The notes beneath the pieces were generated by a model, which was not told the DNA's origin, searched no databases, and saw only the letters and a program-made list of their open reading frames with translations. Below, in pieces: positions 5,995 through 13,346 of a stretch of 14,190 nt of DNA. The position numbers and the translations under genes are program-made. This DNA is from UBA7477 sp045602925 (GTDB taxonomy: Bacteria; Bacillota; Clostridia; Oscillospirales; Ruminococcaceae): contig JAZSCN010000018.1 of assembly GCA_045602925.1 (NCBI GenBank), positions 1-14,190 of the forward strand. The letters are read 5' to 3'. The number at the start of each line of letters is the position of its first letter. The stretch's first letter is position 1.

Positions 5995-7272
5995 TTACTT
6001 GTCGCCTCTTACAGCGTCGAAGCCTCTCTTTATGTCTTCGAGAATATCCTCGACATTTTCAAGACCAACAGAGAATCTGATAAGTCCACCGTCGATTCCT
6101 GCTGCAACGAGCTGTTCGTCGGTAAGCTGACGGTGTGTTGCAGAAGCAGGGTGAAGCACGCAGGTTCTGATATCAGCAACGTGAACTTCGTTTGAAGCAA
6201 GCTTTAAGCTATCCATAAACTTGATAGCTACAGGTCTGCCACCCTTGATAGAGAAGGAAATAACGCCGCTCGTACCAAGTGGGAGATACTTCTTAGCGAG
6301 GTCGTACTGCTTGCTTCCCTCAAGTGCAGGATATGTAACAAACTCTGCAAGGCCGCTATCCTTGATATACTGCGCAACTACGAGTGCGTTCTCACAGTAT
6401 CTTTGCATTCTTACAGCGAGAGTTTCAAGTCCGAGGTTGAGAAGGAATGAGGAATTAGCTGCAGGGTAACAGCCAAAATCTCTCATAAGCTGCATTCTTG
6501 CCTTTACGATATATGGTGCGAACGCATAATCTCTTGTATAAACTGTTCCGTGGTAGCTTTCGTCAGGCTCTGTCATGCAAGGGAACTTGCCGTTTGTCCA
6601 GTCGAACTTACCACTATCGACGATAACGCCACCAACCTGAACTGCGTGGCCGTCCATATACTTTGAGGTGGAGTGGATAACGATATCTGCGCCCCACTCG
6701 ATAGGTCTGCAGAGAATTGGTGTTGCAAAGGTGTTGTCAACGATAAGCGGAACACCGTGAGCATGTGCAACCTTTGCCCACATTTCGATATCGAGAACTG
6801 TGATTGCAGGGTTAGCGAGAGTTTCGCCGAACACGCACTTTGTGTTCTCCTTAAATGCTGCAGAGAGCTCTTCCTCGGTAGCGTCGTTGTCAACAAAAAT
6901 GCACTCGATGCCGAGCTTCTTGAGAGTTACTGCAAAGAGATTTACGGTACCACCGTAGATTGAGCCGGAAGCGATAAAGCTGTCGCCTGCCTCACAGATA
7001 TTGAGGATAGAAACAAGCGATGCTGCCTGGCCGGATGATGTGCACATTGCTGCCACGCCACCCTCTAAAGCGGCAATCTTCTTTTCAACACAATCGGTTG
7101 TAGGGTTCTCAAATCTTGAATAGATAAGGCTCTTGGTTGGGTCATCAAATACAGCTGCAACGTCGTCGGTAGAATCATAGACATAGGTTGTGCTCTGTAC
7201 GATAGGCATTACTCTAGGCTCACCGTTCTTTGGGGTATAGCCTTCATGCAGACATTTTGTTTCAATCTTCAT
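5995..7272 (-). CDS. metY: O-acetylhomoserine aminocarboxypropyltransferase (sulfhydrylase)
   Basis: A 425-residue cytoplasmic PLP enzyme of the Cys/Met-metabolism (cystathionine gamma-synthase-like) family. It makes homocysteine from O-acetylhomoserine and sulfide, or methionine with methanethiol, for methionine synthesis. Seen: YSRFENPT (51-58) with Tyr51 and Arg53 for phosphate contact from the neighbouring subunit, the SSGQAA segment (79-84), VDNTFATP (178-185) with Asp179 contacting the pyridine nitrogen, HSTSKYMDGH (200-209) with Lys204 as the Schiff-base lysine, and LIRFSVGLE (397-405) near the C-terminus. Length of about 425 and the overall pattern fit MetY rather than the shorter MetB/MetC group of about 380-400 residues. 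The ATG at 7272-7270 is preceded by AAGGA at 11 nt. It lies 30 nt downstream of the DUF4026-like gene in the same direction and shares its promoter as far as I can see. No S-box or T-box is visible. Confidence 0.92.
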   Translation of the reverse strand: MKIETKCLHEGYTPKNGEPRVMPIVQSTTYVYDSTDDVAAVFDDPTKSLIYSRFENPTTDCVEKKIAALEGGVAAMCTSSGQAASLVSILNICEAGDSFIASGSIYGGTVNLFAVTLKKLGIECIFVDNDATEEELSAAFKENTKCVFGETLANPAITVLDIEMWAKVAHAHGVPLIVDNTFATPILCRPIEWGADIVIHSTSKYMDGHAVQVGGVIVDSGKFDWTNGKFPCMTEPDESYHGTVYTRDYAFAPYIVKARMQLMRDFGCYPAANSSFLLNLGLETLAVRMQRYCENALVVAQYIKDSGLAEFVTYPALEGSKQYDLAKKYLPLGTSGVISFSIKGGRPVAIKFMDSLKLASNEVHVADIRTCVLHPASATHRQLTDEQLVAAGIDGGLIRFSVGLENVEDILEDIKRGFDAVRGDK

Positions 7273-7302
7273 TTTAAATCAGTTCCTTTCACTGTAAGTT
7301 TC

Positions 7303-8607
7303 TTAGTTTTCCAGCTTATATACGCTGTCAGGGGTTATTCTGTCGCCGTCGCAATAAATAACCCAGTCGGTTATTTCATCAAAGCTGCTTTGACGCATAT
7401 CGCCCTTCTTCATTGAAGCTATGTAGTAGAGGTCGTGGGTAAGCTCGCCCTCCAGCGTTTTCGCTCCGGCATCTATAGAATGAAGCTCAAACCAGCTGTG
7501 CTCCTTCATATCTCCGTCCTTATACTCGTCGTCAACCTCAAGTCCGATTTTTACGATACAGCCAAAGTCGTTAAAGCGTTCTCTTTGCTCGAAGACTTCC
7601 ACAAGATAGTTTATACGCTCTATAGCAAGCGCCTTCATGCGATTTGTTTCTTCGTTAGAAATCATCATAAGCGGGTTGTCGCTGTACAGGTGGTTATACA
7701 CACTAACGTGCGAAAGCTTTTTATTTTCGGCATTATCCGGGCCTTCATACAGATAGATAACGCCTGTATCCTCGTTATGCCATTCCTCTCTGTCCTCCAT
7801 AGAGCCGACGATAGATGACGGATACATTTCTACTGCCTTTTCAAAGCTAATCCAGGTAGCAACAAGCGGGCTACCGTCAGAAAGTCGCATTATATAGACC
7901 GGCTCATACTCTTCTCCAAGCAATTCCTTAGAAATTACACGCTTAGCCATAACGCTTATTATATCGGCGTGCTTGCTGTAGTTATCCCTATCGGAATCTA
8001 AGATTTCAAGCTCGATACTGCCCATTCGGTTAAGGCCGTGAGTGTGAATCCACACGTCGCCCTTTTCTCCACCGACACACTGCATTACATACATATAATC
8101 GGGTGACGGACAAACCGACGACTTCGCTGCAAGTCTTACCCATCTGCCTGCGAGCATTCGCTCTGCACTGAAATCGACTATACCGGCAGGGTCCTCGACC
8201 ATCTCGCAAAGAAGCTTAATTTGCAGGTGGTAGCCGTCGCAGTTCTCTCCTGCAAATACCATTTCGCTCGAAAGCACCTGTCTTGCAGATTCCATACAAG
8301 CTACTTCTTCCTCGGTGAAATCATGGCCGATTCTGTACGACTCAGGAAGCTCAAAGTCGCTGACGTAGACGCACAGGCGATATTCGGCTTCTTTATATCC
8401 AAAAACCATCTCAAAGCCGTCATCGGTAAGCTTTTTGGAAATCGGCGTAATATACGATAGATTAAGCAGCTTATACATCATAGCTTCGGTATTTGAAAGA
8501 AGCTTTGATGTCTTTGGAACTACCCCTATATACGATGGATGTTTTTCAATCTCGCCGTTCTTGAAGGGCTCTTGGGGCTTTTTATCAGCCTTACTAAATA
8601 TGCCCAT
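7303..8607 (-). CDS. DUF4026 protein with DUF2314-like C-terminus
   Basis: A 434-residue soluble protein of unknown function that I match by eye to DUF4026. It has no signal peptide or membrane segment. The N-terminus (M-G-I-F-S-K with Lys-rich continuation) is followed by a mixed alpha/beta region. The last 75 residues, with HSWFELHSID, D-L-Y-Y-I and D-E-I-T-D-W-V-I-Y, resemble DUF2314, a small domain found in immunity-type and stress-type proteins. The frame is open up to 8655, but I chose the ATG at 8607-8605 because AAGGAAG (8615-8621) lies 7 nt upstream; a longer start would add 16 residues and lie in or before the promoter leader. It is the first gene of an operon with metY. Its job is unknown; I see no catalytic motif. 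Confidence 0.75.
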   Translation of the reverse strand: MGIFSKADKKPQEPFKNGEIEKHPSYIGVVPKTSKLLSNTEAMMYKLLNLSYITPISKKLTDDGFEMVFGYKEAEYRLCVYVSDFELPESYRIGHDFTEEEVACMESARQVLSSEMVFAGENCDGYHLQIKLLCEMVEDPAGIVDFSAERMLAGRWVRLAAKSSVCPSPDYMYVMQCVGGEKGDVWIHTHGLNRMGSIELEILDSDRDNYSKHADIISVMAKRVISKELLGEEYEPVYIMRLSDGSPLVATWISFEKAVEMYPSSIVGSMEDREEWHNEDTGVIYLYEGPDNAENKKLSHVSVYNHLYSDNPLMMISNEETNRMKALAIERINYLVEVFEQRERFNDFGCIVKIGLEVDDEYKDGDMKEHSWFELHSIDAGAKTLEGELTHDLYYIASMKKGDMRQSSFDEITDWVIYCDGDRITPDSVYKLEN

Positions 8608-8645
8608 TTTCTCACTTCCTTTTCTCATATAAAGCATCAATAGAT

Positions 8646-8674
8646 ATTGTATCACAAAATGCTTTGTTTTGCAA
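8646..8674 (-). promoter_or_regulatory. Probable promoter of the DUF4026-metY operon
   Basis: On the minus strand TTGCAA (8674-8669) and TACAAT (8651-8646) have a 17-nt spacer ending in TGA (extended -10). The start near 8639 leaves a leader of only about 32 nt. Confidence 0.65.
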
Positions 8675-8717
8675 CTTAAATTTATTTACCCTTGGCACCA
8701 CTCCTTGTACGAACTTT

Positions 8718-8731
8718 TGAAAACGTTTAAG
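8718..8731. promoter_or_regulatory. cre-like CcpA site (weak candidate)
   Basis: TGAAAACGTTTAAG matches the catabolite-responsive element consensus TGWAANCGNTNWCA at the positions up to the last two. It has the AAACGTTT core. It lies between the divergent promoters of the metY and adaptor operons, outside both cores. The match could be chance in AT-rich DNA. Confidence 0.25.
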
Positions 8732-8790
8732 AATGTTAAGTTGCTTAAAAACTATGCAGTAAATTTGTGCAATCGGCTACTGCAAAGTTC

Positions 8791-8819
8791 TTTACTTTTG
8801 GTGGCGATTTTGCTATAAT
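8791..8819 (+). promoter_or_regulatory. Probable promoter of the adaptor/permease operon
   Basis: TTTACT (8791-8796) and TATAAT (8814-8819) are 17 nt apart, with TGC before the -10 (extended -10). A perfect 5-bp inverted repeat, ATAGT-GTAT-ACTAT (8821-8834), covers the expected start site and could be an operator. A second TATAAT occurs at 8832-8837. Confidence 0.55.
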
Positions 8820-8899
8820 AATAGTGTATACTATAATGATATAGTTATGGCCTTTTTTATCGGCTGTAAATAATTTTCTCTTAGAAGGGATTTAATAAT

Positions 8900-9976
8900 A
8901 TGAAACTGAATTTCAAAAAGACAATTGCAAGCATACTCGCTGTCACAACGATACTAGGCTCGCTTAGCGGATGTGTTTTCTTGCCTGACGAGGAGGAAGT
9001 TCTCGCTGCTCCTTCTGTTGAAACTAAGGATATTTCCTACACAACTGTAACTGTAGAGAAAAAAGACCTTGTTTTAAAGGATGTAAATCTTGCTACTGTC
9101 GAGTCACAAAACCGCTACGATATGTCCTTCACAGAGCAAAGCGGAACTGTAGCTAAGCTCCATGTTCACGTCGGCGACGTCGTTAAGGAAGGCGACATTC
9201 TCTGCGAGCTTGACACAAGTGCGCTTGACTATTCAATTACAGAGGTAAATCTTCATCTCCAGAAGGCTCAGCTTGACAAGAAGATACTTATTGAAAAAGG
9301 AGCTTCTCAGAACGAGATTGCCAGAGCACAGGTTGAAATCGACCTTATCCAAATCCAGCTCGACGAGCTCACCAAAGAAAAGGAAGGCTCTGTACTCTAC
9401 GCAGCAGCTGACGGCACAGTATCCTCACTTAACGGCATAGTTGCCGGCAACTATGTAAACGAGGGCCAAATTGTTGTTACAATTATCGACACCTCCAGCC
9501 TTTATGTAAAGATATCTCCTGACGATTTTACACTTTATAAAATGGGCACAGAAGTTTTCTTCGAAATCGACGACGTTTCATATGCCGGAGAGGTGTTTAT
9601 GATACCTAGCGAGGTCATTGTAGACCAGCCGGTAGATGAAGACCCGGATTACGACGTATACGACCCAGAAGAAGAAAAGAAGCCTAAGCCTGTCGGACTT
9701 GAGTTCGATACAGAGCATGTCTACATAAAGTTCACCGACACACCACCTGAGAACTGTGTCGGAAGCCTTGTTGATACAGTACTTGTAATTGACGAGTGCG
9801 AAGATGTATTGGTAGTTGCAAACAACCTTATAAAGTCAATCGACGGTAAGAACATCGTATACCTTCTGAAGGACGGAAAAAAGGTTGCTCAAAATGTAGA
9901 AATAGGACTTTCAACCGCTTCGCAGTCTGAAATCACATCCGGACTGCAAGAGGGCGATATCATTATCATCCGCTAA
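8900..9976 (+). CDS. HlyD/MacA-like lipoprotein adaptor of an ABC export system
   Basis: A 358-residue lipoprotein: basic start, hydrophobic segment and lipobox L-S-G-C with Cys25. The body is a membrane-fusion (periplasmic adaptor) protein. The first half of the biotinyl-lipoyl-like domain is at 81-106 (SGTVAKLHVHVGD and following). A short alpha-helical hairpin lies at about 108-165. The second lipoyl half is at 170-203 (ADGTVSSLNG and following). A beta-barrel region and a membrane-proximal end close with GLQEGDIIII. An acidic insert (242-270, rich in Asp/Glu/Pro/Lys) is unusual. In Gram-positive bacteria such proteins sit on the outer face of the membrane and work with FtsX-type ABC permeases in export of peptides, lipids or drugs. 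AAGGGA (8885-8890) lies 9 nt before the ATG. The permease gene follows after 45 nt. Confidence 0.85.
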   Translation: MKLNFKKTIASILAVTTILGSLSGCVFLPDEEEVLAAPSVETKDISYTTVTVEKKDLVLKDVNLATVESQNRYDMSFTEQSGTVAKLHVHVGDVVKEGDILCELDTSALDYSITEVNLHLQKAQLDKKILIEKGASQNEIARAQVEIDLIQIQLDELTKEKEGSVLYAAADGTVSSLNGIVAGNYVNEGQIVVTIIDTSSLYVKISPDDFTLYKMGTEVFFEIDDVSYAGEVFMIPSEVIVDQPVDEDPDYDVYDPEEEKKPKPVGLEFDTEHVYIKFTDTPPENCVGSLVDTVLVIDECEDVLVVANNLIKSIDGKNIVYLLKDGKKVAQNVEIGLSTASQSEITSGLQEGDIIIIR

Positions 9977-9992
9977 GGCTCAAACCATACAG

Positions 9993-10021
9993 AAAGGAGA
10001 GCCTACGGGCTGATATAACTT
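9993..10021 (+). promoter_or_regulatory. Ribosome binding site with inserted UACG-tetraloop hairpin before the permease start
   Basis: The Shine-Dalgarno sequence AAAGGAG (9993-9999) is 22 nt from the ATG at 10022, too far for normal initiation. Between them AGCC (10000-10003) and GGCT (10008-10011) can pair around the loop UACG, closed by C-G, which is a classic very stable UNCG tetraloop. If this hairpin folds, the remaining linear distance is 10 nt. Confidence 0.55.
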
Positions 10022-12901
10022 ATGCTTACTCTATTACTTCGCAAAATGCGAAACACCAAATGGATGGTTGCCTGCCTGCTCATCGGATTTTTAATGGCGT
10101 CGGCTATGCTTTCAACCATTCCGCTTTATATGAACGCCTCGCTTCAGCGTATGCTTGTCAAGGATTTAGAGGATTTTCAGGTTGAAAATAACATATATCC
10201 GGGCATTTACGCCTACAGTGCTTCTGTACCTCTTGACTCCTCTCCGGAAGACAGACTGGCGTTTATCGAAGAAAAAATCGCTTACACTACAGAGCAATTC
10301 GAAGAGCTCGGTGTTGAACCACAGAATGAAAAAATATTCATTGTAGACGACTACGACAACATCCCGTCGCTTTCCACTTCCGGCGGCTCAAAGCCTGCTG
10401 TAAAGGTCGGAACAATGACAAATCTCGCAGAGCACATCAGCTTTGTCGATGGTAGAATGTTCGAGCCCGGCAAGCGTGACGACGGTGTATACGAGGTTAT
10501 CACGACTGAAAACGCGCTCAAAATCTCCGGACTTACAGCGAACACTGTCTACGAGGTTGCCAACTCCTTTGACACTCATTCAGAAAAAAGAATCAAGGTC
10601 GAAATCGTTGGCGTATTCACTGTAAAAGACCCTAACGACACCTACTGGTCAGAGGGTATGGACGCTACCTACCTGAACACGCTGTTCATGGATTATGACA
10701 CATTTTTCAGTGGTCCTGTGGAAGAAGGCGTATGTATTCCTTCAAACATGGCGCACAGATACAATATTGATTATCCTTCTATGGATATGACAAATCTTGC
10801 GCAAATAAACGAAGCTATCGCTGTACAGAAGAAATCTGCATCAGGTCAAAAGCTCCGTTTTAGCTTCCCGTCGGAAGAAATTCTCATCGAGTACGCAGGA
10901 CGTGCTTCACAGCTCCAGCTGATTCTATGGCTTATACAGATACCTGTTATGCTTATGATAGTATTCTATCTCTTTATGGTATCTCAGCTCAACGTTGAGC
11001 AGGAAAAGAACGAGATTGCAGTATTCAAGAGCCGTGGTGCTTCATCCTTCCAGATATTCTCTATCTATGCTTTAGAATCTATCATCTTAGGATTATTTAC
11101 GGCAGTTATAGGACCGTTTATAGCGCTGCTTCTTTGCAGAATGCTCGGTGCTTCAAACGGCTTCCTCGAATTTGTAAACAGAAAATCGCTGCCGATAACC
11201 CTTTCAGCAGATGCATTTTTGTACTCGCTATTAGCAGTAGCTGTATTCTTCATCACAACAATGACGCCTATCATCCCTGCGGCAAAGACCTCTATCGTTG
11301 CGCATAAGCAGAGCAAGGCAAAACGAAAGAAGCGTCCGCTTTGGGAAAAGCTCTTCCTCGACGTTATACTTTTCGGTGGCTCGATAGGCTGGCTTTACTA
11401 CTACCACTACGAGCAGGAAAATCTCATTGATATGGGTGTTACAAACACAAGTGGTACGATCAACCCGATGTTGTTTGTGGCTTCTACGGCATTCATTTTA
11501 GGTGCTGCACTCATTATCGTCAGAATCTATCCGCTTATTATAAGACTCTTCTACACTATCGGCAAGCGCTTCTGGTCACCTGCGGCTTATGTTTCGCTCA
11601 ACAACATCGGCCGTTCCTCGACAGGAAGAGAACGCTTCCTTATGGTCTTCCTCGCACTGACGGTTTCGCTCGGCATATTCTTTGCAAATACCGCAAGAGC
11701 CCTCAACCGAAACGCAGAGGAAAGAGTTTACTACTCTATCGGCTGTGACGCAGTCATAACAGAGGCTTGGGCAAACCAAAGCACGACCATTATTAACCCG
11801 ACAACCGGTGAGGAGCACAAAGAAACAGGCTATGTCGAGCCTGCAATCGAAAGATTTTCCGAGCTTCCTCAGGTCGAATCCGTTGCTAGAGTTCTAAAGT
11901 CGAGCGACGGCAAAATCTCCGGCAGCAGCATAAAGTACACCGCTAAAAACTCTATTTCCGGTGGGCATCATGTAATGGACACTGTAGCGAGCCTGAACGT
12001 AATGTCTATTGTGCCGGGAGAGTTTTCTAACGCTTGCCACTCTATTGACAGGCTGCTACCGGCGCACATAAACAGCTACCTCAACGGCTTGAACGAATCG
12101 CCGTCGGGCGTTATACTTTCATCCTCGTTCAGAGATGACTACGGCGTAAAGCTTGGAGATACGCTCTCTATCAGACCTTTTGCAGATGCTCCGGCGTTTG
12201 AGGTAACAGTTATTGCATTTGCTGAATACTGGCCTTCGCTTAACCCTTACGAGCAGAAAGAAAGCGGCACTTATGTTGACTTCGCAATTCTGAATTACAA
12301 CTTTGTTCAGATTCAGGTTGAAAAGCTCCCTGCTTACGAGGTTTGGTTAAATCTCAAGGAAGGCACAAAGACTGCCGACCTGTTCGCTTCTATTGAAAAG
12401 AGCGAAATCAATCCAAACACTATTACGGTAGCTTCTCAGGAGGTTATCGCTGCAAAGAACGACCCTATGCTTCAGGGCCTGAACGGTGCTTTGACACTCG
12501 GCTTTATCATCATTATGATAATGTGCTTTATCGGATTCTTAATCTACTGGATTTTGTCGATTAGGTCAAGAACGTTGCAATTCGGTATTCTCAGAGCTAT
12601 GGGTATGAGCTTCAGAGAAATCATCGCACTTATAGTTTACGAGCAAGTGCTTGTATCTGGCGTTGCGATTACTGTAGCGTTTGTTATCGGTCACTTTGCA
12701 AGCAAGCTGTACATACCTCTCTTCGAGAGCTTGTACGATGCGTCAGAAATGGTTCCTGCGCTTGCAATCATCCCACAGAGGAGCGATTACCTCAAGATTT
12801 ATGCTGTAATCGGTACAATGCTGATTTTAGGATTTATAGTTCTTGCTAGACTTATCTCGAAGATTAACATTTCCAAGGCATTGAAGCTCGGTGAAGAATA
12901 A
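10022..12901 (+). CDS. FtsX-type ABC transporter permease
   Basis: A 959-residue membrane protein with about ten transmembrane helices (near 13-35, 299-321, 350-372, 399-420, 444-462, 484-505, 537-557, 823-846, 868-893 and 926-946). It has two large extracellular domains (about 36-298 and 558-822), the layout of a double FtsX/MacB-type permease. The FtsX core appears twice: E-I-A-V-F-K-S-R-G-A-S with the following helix (331-372) and F-G-I-L-R-A-M-G-M-S with its helix (854-893). These are the short cytoplasmic segments that usually contact the ATPase. It should act with the upstream adaptor in ATP-driven export or mechanotransmission at the outer membrane face, but no ATP-binding gene follows; the next 445 nt are non-coding. 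An in-frame TAA at 10016-10018 blocks any longer start, so ATG 10022 stands. Substrate unknown. Confidence 0.88.
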   Translation: MLTLLLRKMRNTKWMVACLLIGFLMASAMLSTIPLYMNASLQRMLVKDLEDFQVENNIYPGIYAYSASVPLDSSPEDRLAFIEEKIAYTTEQFEELGVEPQNEKIFIVDDYDNIPSLSTSGGSKPAVKVGTMTNLAEHISFVDGRMFEPGKRDDGVYEVITTENALKISGLTANTVYEVANSFDTHSEKRIKVEIVGVFTVKDPNDTYWSEGMDATYLNTLFMDYDTFFSGPVEEGVCIPSNMAHRYNIDYPSMDMTNLAQINEAIAVQKKSASGQKLRFSFPSEEILIEYAGRASQLQLILWLIQIPVMLMIVFYLFMVSQLNVEQEKNEIAVFKSRGASSFQIFSIYALESIILGLFTAVIGPFIALLLCRMLGASNGFLEFVNRKSLPITLSADAFLYSLLAVAVFFITTMTPIIPAAKTSIVAHKQSKAKRKKRPLWEKLFLDVILFGGSIGWLYYYHYEQENLIDMGVTNTSGTINPMLFVASTAFILGAALIIVRIYPLIIRLFYTIGKRFWSPAAYVSLNNIGRSSTGRERFLMVFLALTVSLGIFFANTARALNRNAEERVYYSIGCDAVITEAWANQSTTIINPTTGEEHKETGYVEPAIERFSELPQVESVARVLKSSDGKISGSSIKYTAKNSISGGHHVMDTVASLNVMSIVPGEFSNACHSIDRLLPAHINSYLNGLNESPSGVILSSSFRDDYGVKLGDTLSIRPFADAPAFEVTVIAFAEYWPSLNPYEQKESGTYVDFAILNYNFVQIQVEKLPAYEVWLNLKEGTKTADLFASIEKSEINPNTITVASQEVIAAKNDPMLQGLNGALTLGFIIIMIMCFIGFLIYWILSIRSRTLQFGILRAMGMSFREIIALIVYEQVLVSGVAITVAFVIGHFASKLYIPLFESLYDASEMVPALAIIPQRSDYLKIYAVIGTMLILGFIVLARLISKINISKALKLGEE

Positions 12902-12931
12902 CAAGCCGGAGGCTTGACCCAATGTGACCCA

Positions 12932-12977
12932 GCACGCCCCTAAAATATGATTTAGTCACTACTTAGTTTGGGCGTGC
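12932..12977. repeat. Inverted repeat GCACGCCC/GGGCGTGC
   Basis: Two perfect 8-bp arms enclose 30 nt that contain further pairing (CTAA with TTAG). There is no T-run after it, so it is not a standard terminator. It could be a structured part of the operon's 3' end or a very small non-autonomous element. Confidence 0.6.
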
Positions 12978-12979
12978 CT

Positions 12980-13000
12980 TAAATTCCCGTTGGGAATTTA
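12980..13000. repeat. Perfect 9-bp hairpin with 3-nt loop
   Basis: TAAATTCCC and GGGAATTTA flank the loop GTT. It directly follows the GCACGCCC inverted repeat and lacks a T-tract on either side. Confidence 0.7.
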
Positions 13001-13052
13001 CAAGGTTTGTCGCAAGCACGGTCAAAGTGACTGATGACGAATAGTTTATCTA

Positions 13053-13079
13053 GCCCCCCTGTAGGGGGGCACTTTTATT
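13053..13079 (+). terminator. Rho-independent terminator of the adaptor/permease operon
   Basis: A 7-bp all-GC stem, GCCCCCC (13053-13059) with GGGGGGC (13064-13070) and loop TGTA, is followed by ACTTTTATTT on the plus strand. There is no T-run on the minus strand, so it acts in the plus direction, about 150 nt after the permease stop codon. Confidence 0.8.
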
Positions 13080-13089
13080 TCTTAAAAAT

Positions 13090-13120
13090 CTGTAGGGGTC
13101 GGCGCCCTCGACGGCCCGCC
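13090..13120. repeat. REP-like GC-rich palindromic element
   Basis: The segment begins CTGTAGGGG, the same nine bases that occur inside the terminator at 13059-13067, and continues with GTCG/CGAC arms (13098-13101 and 13109-13112) and a GC-rich tail. Its base composition differs sharply from the AT-rich DNA to its right. Elements starting GTAGGGG are common between genes in Ruminococcaceae genomes as I recall; that link is from memory. Confidence 0.5.
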
Positions 13121-13210
13121 GGTGGCAATTGTGGCTACACCACGAGTGCTAATATAATAAAAATCAAGCCCTCACGTTAGATGTGTAGTTATATAGAAGT
13201 ATTACAAAGC

Positions 13211-13236
13211 CACTTTTGATATTTATGTCAAAAGTG
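13211..13236. terminator. Hairpin, possible weak terminator
   Basis: A perfect 9-bp stem, CACTTTTGA (13211-13219) with TCAAAAGTG (13228-13236) and an 8-nt loop, is followed on the plus strand by CCTTTGCGTTTGTT, a poor T-tract. It lies just upstream of the GNAT promoter and could insulate it. Confidence 0.4.
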
Positions 13237-13256
13237 CCTTTGCGTTTGTTATGACA

Positions 13257-13285
13257 TTGACTTTTCAGAGACTTTTTGTTATAAT
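13257..13285 (+). promoter_or_regulatory. Strong promoter of the GNAT gene
   Basis: TTGACT (13257-13262) and a perfect TATAAT (13280-13285) are 17 nt apart, with TGT before the -10 (extended -10). The leader is about 55 nt. This is the closest match to consensus in the window. Confidence 0.75.
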
Positions 13286-13346
13286 AAACTGAACGATAAA
13301 GCAGAATAGGTCGAATAGTTGAATAAAAATTGTAGAGGTAATTAAA

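Larger units (their letters stand above)
12902..13346. other. Non-coding region rich in hairpins and repeats
   Basis: No gene is supported in these 445 nt. In order: CAAGCC-GGA-GGCTTG (12902-12916); a long inverted repeat GCACGCCC/GGGCGTGC (12932-12939 with 12970-12977); a 9-bp perfect hairpin TAAATTCCC-GTT-GGGAATTTA (12980-13000); AGTGACT (13026-13032), complementary to AGTCACT (12954-12960); the terminator at 13053; a REP-like element at 13090; GTGG/CCAC at 13131-13143; an AT-rich part with a further hairpin (13211-13236) and the GNAT promoter. The density of perfect stems suggests a structured 3' UTR or mobile-repeat debris. Confidence 0.7.

Noticed and set aside
13053..13120. CRISPR array
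   Set aside because: The two CTGTAGGGG copies are too short and there are only two, with no regular spacers and no cas genes nearby.
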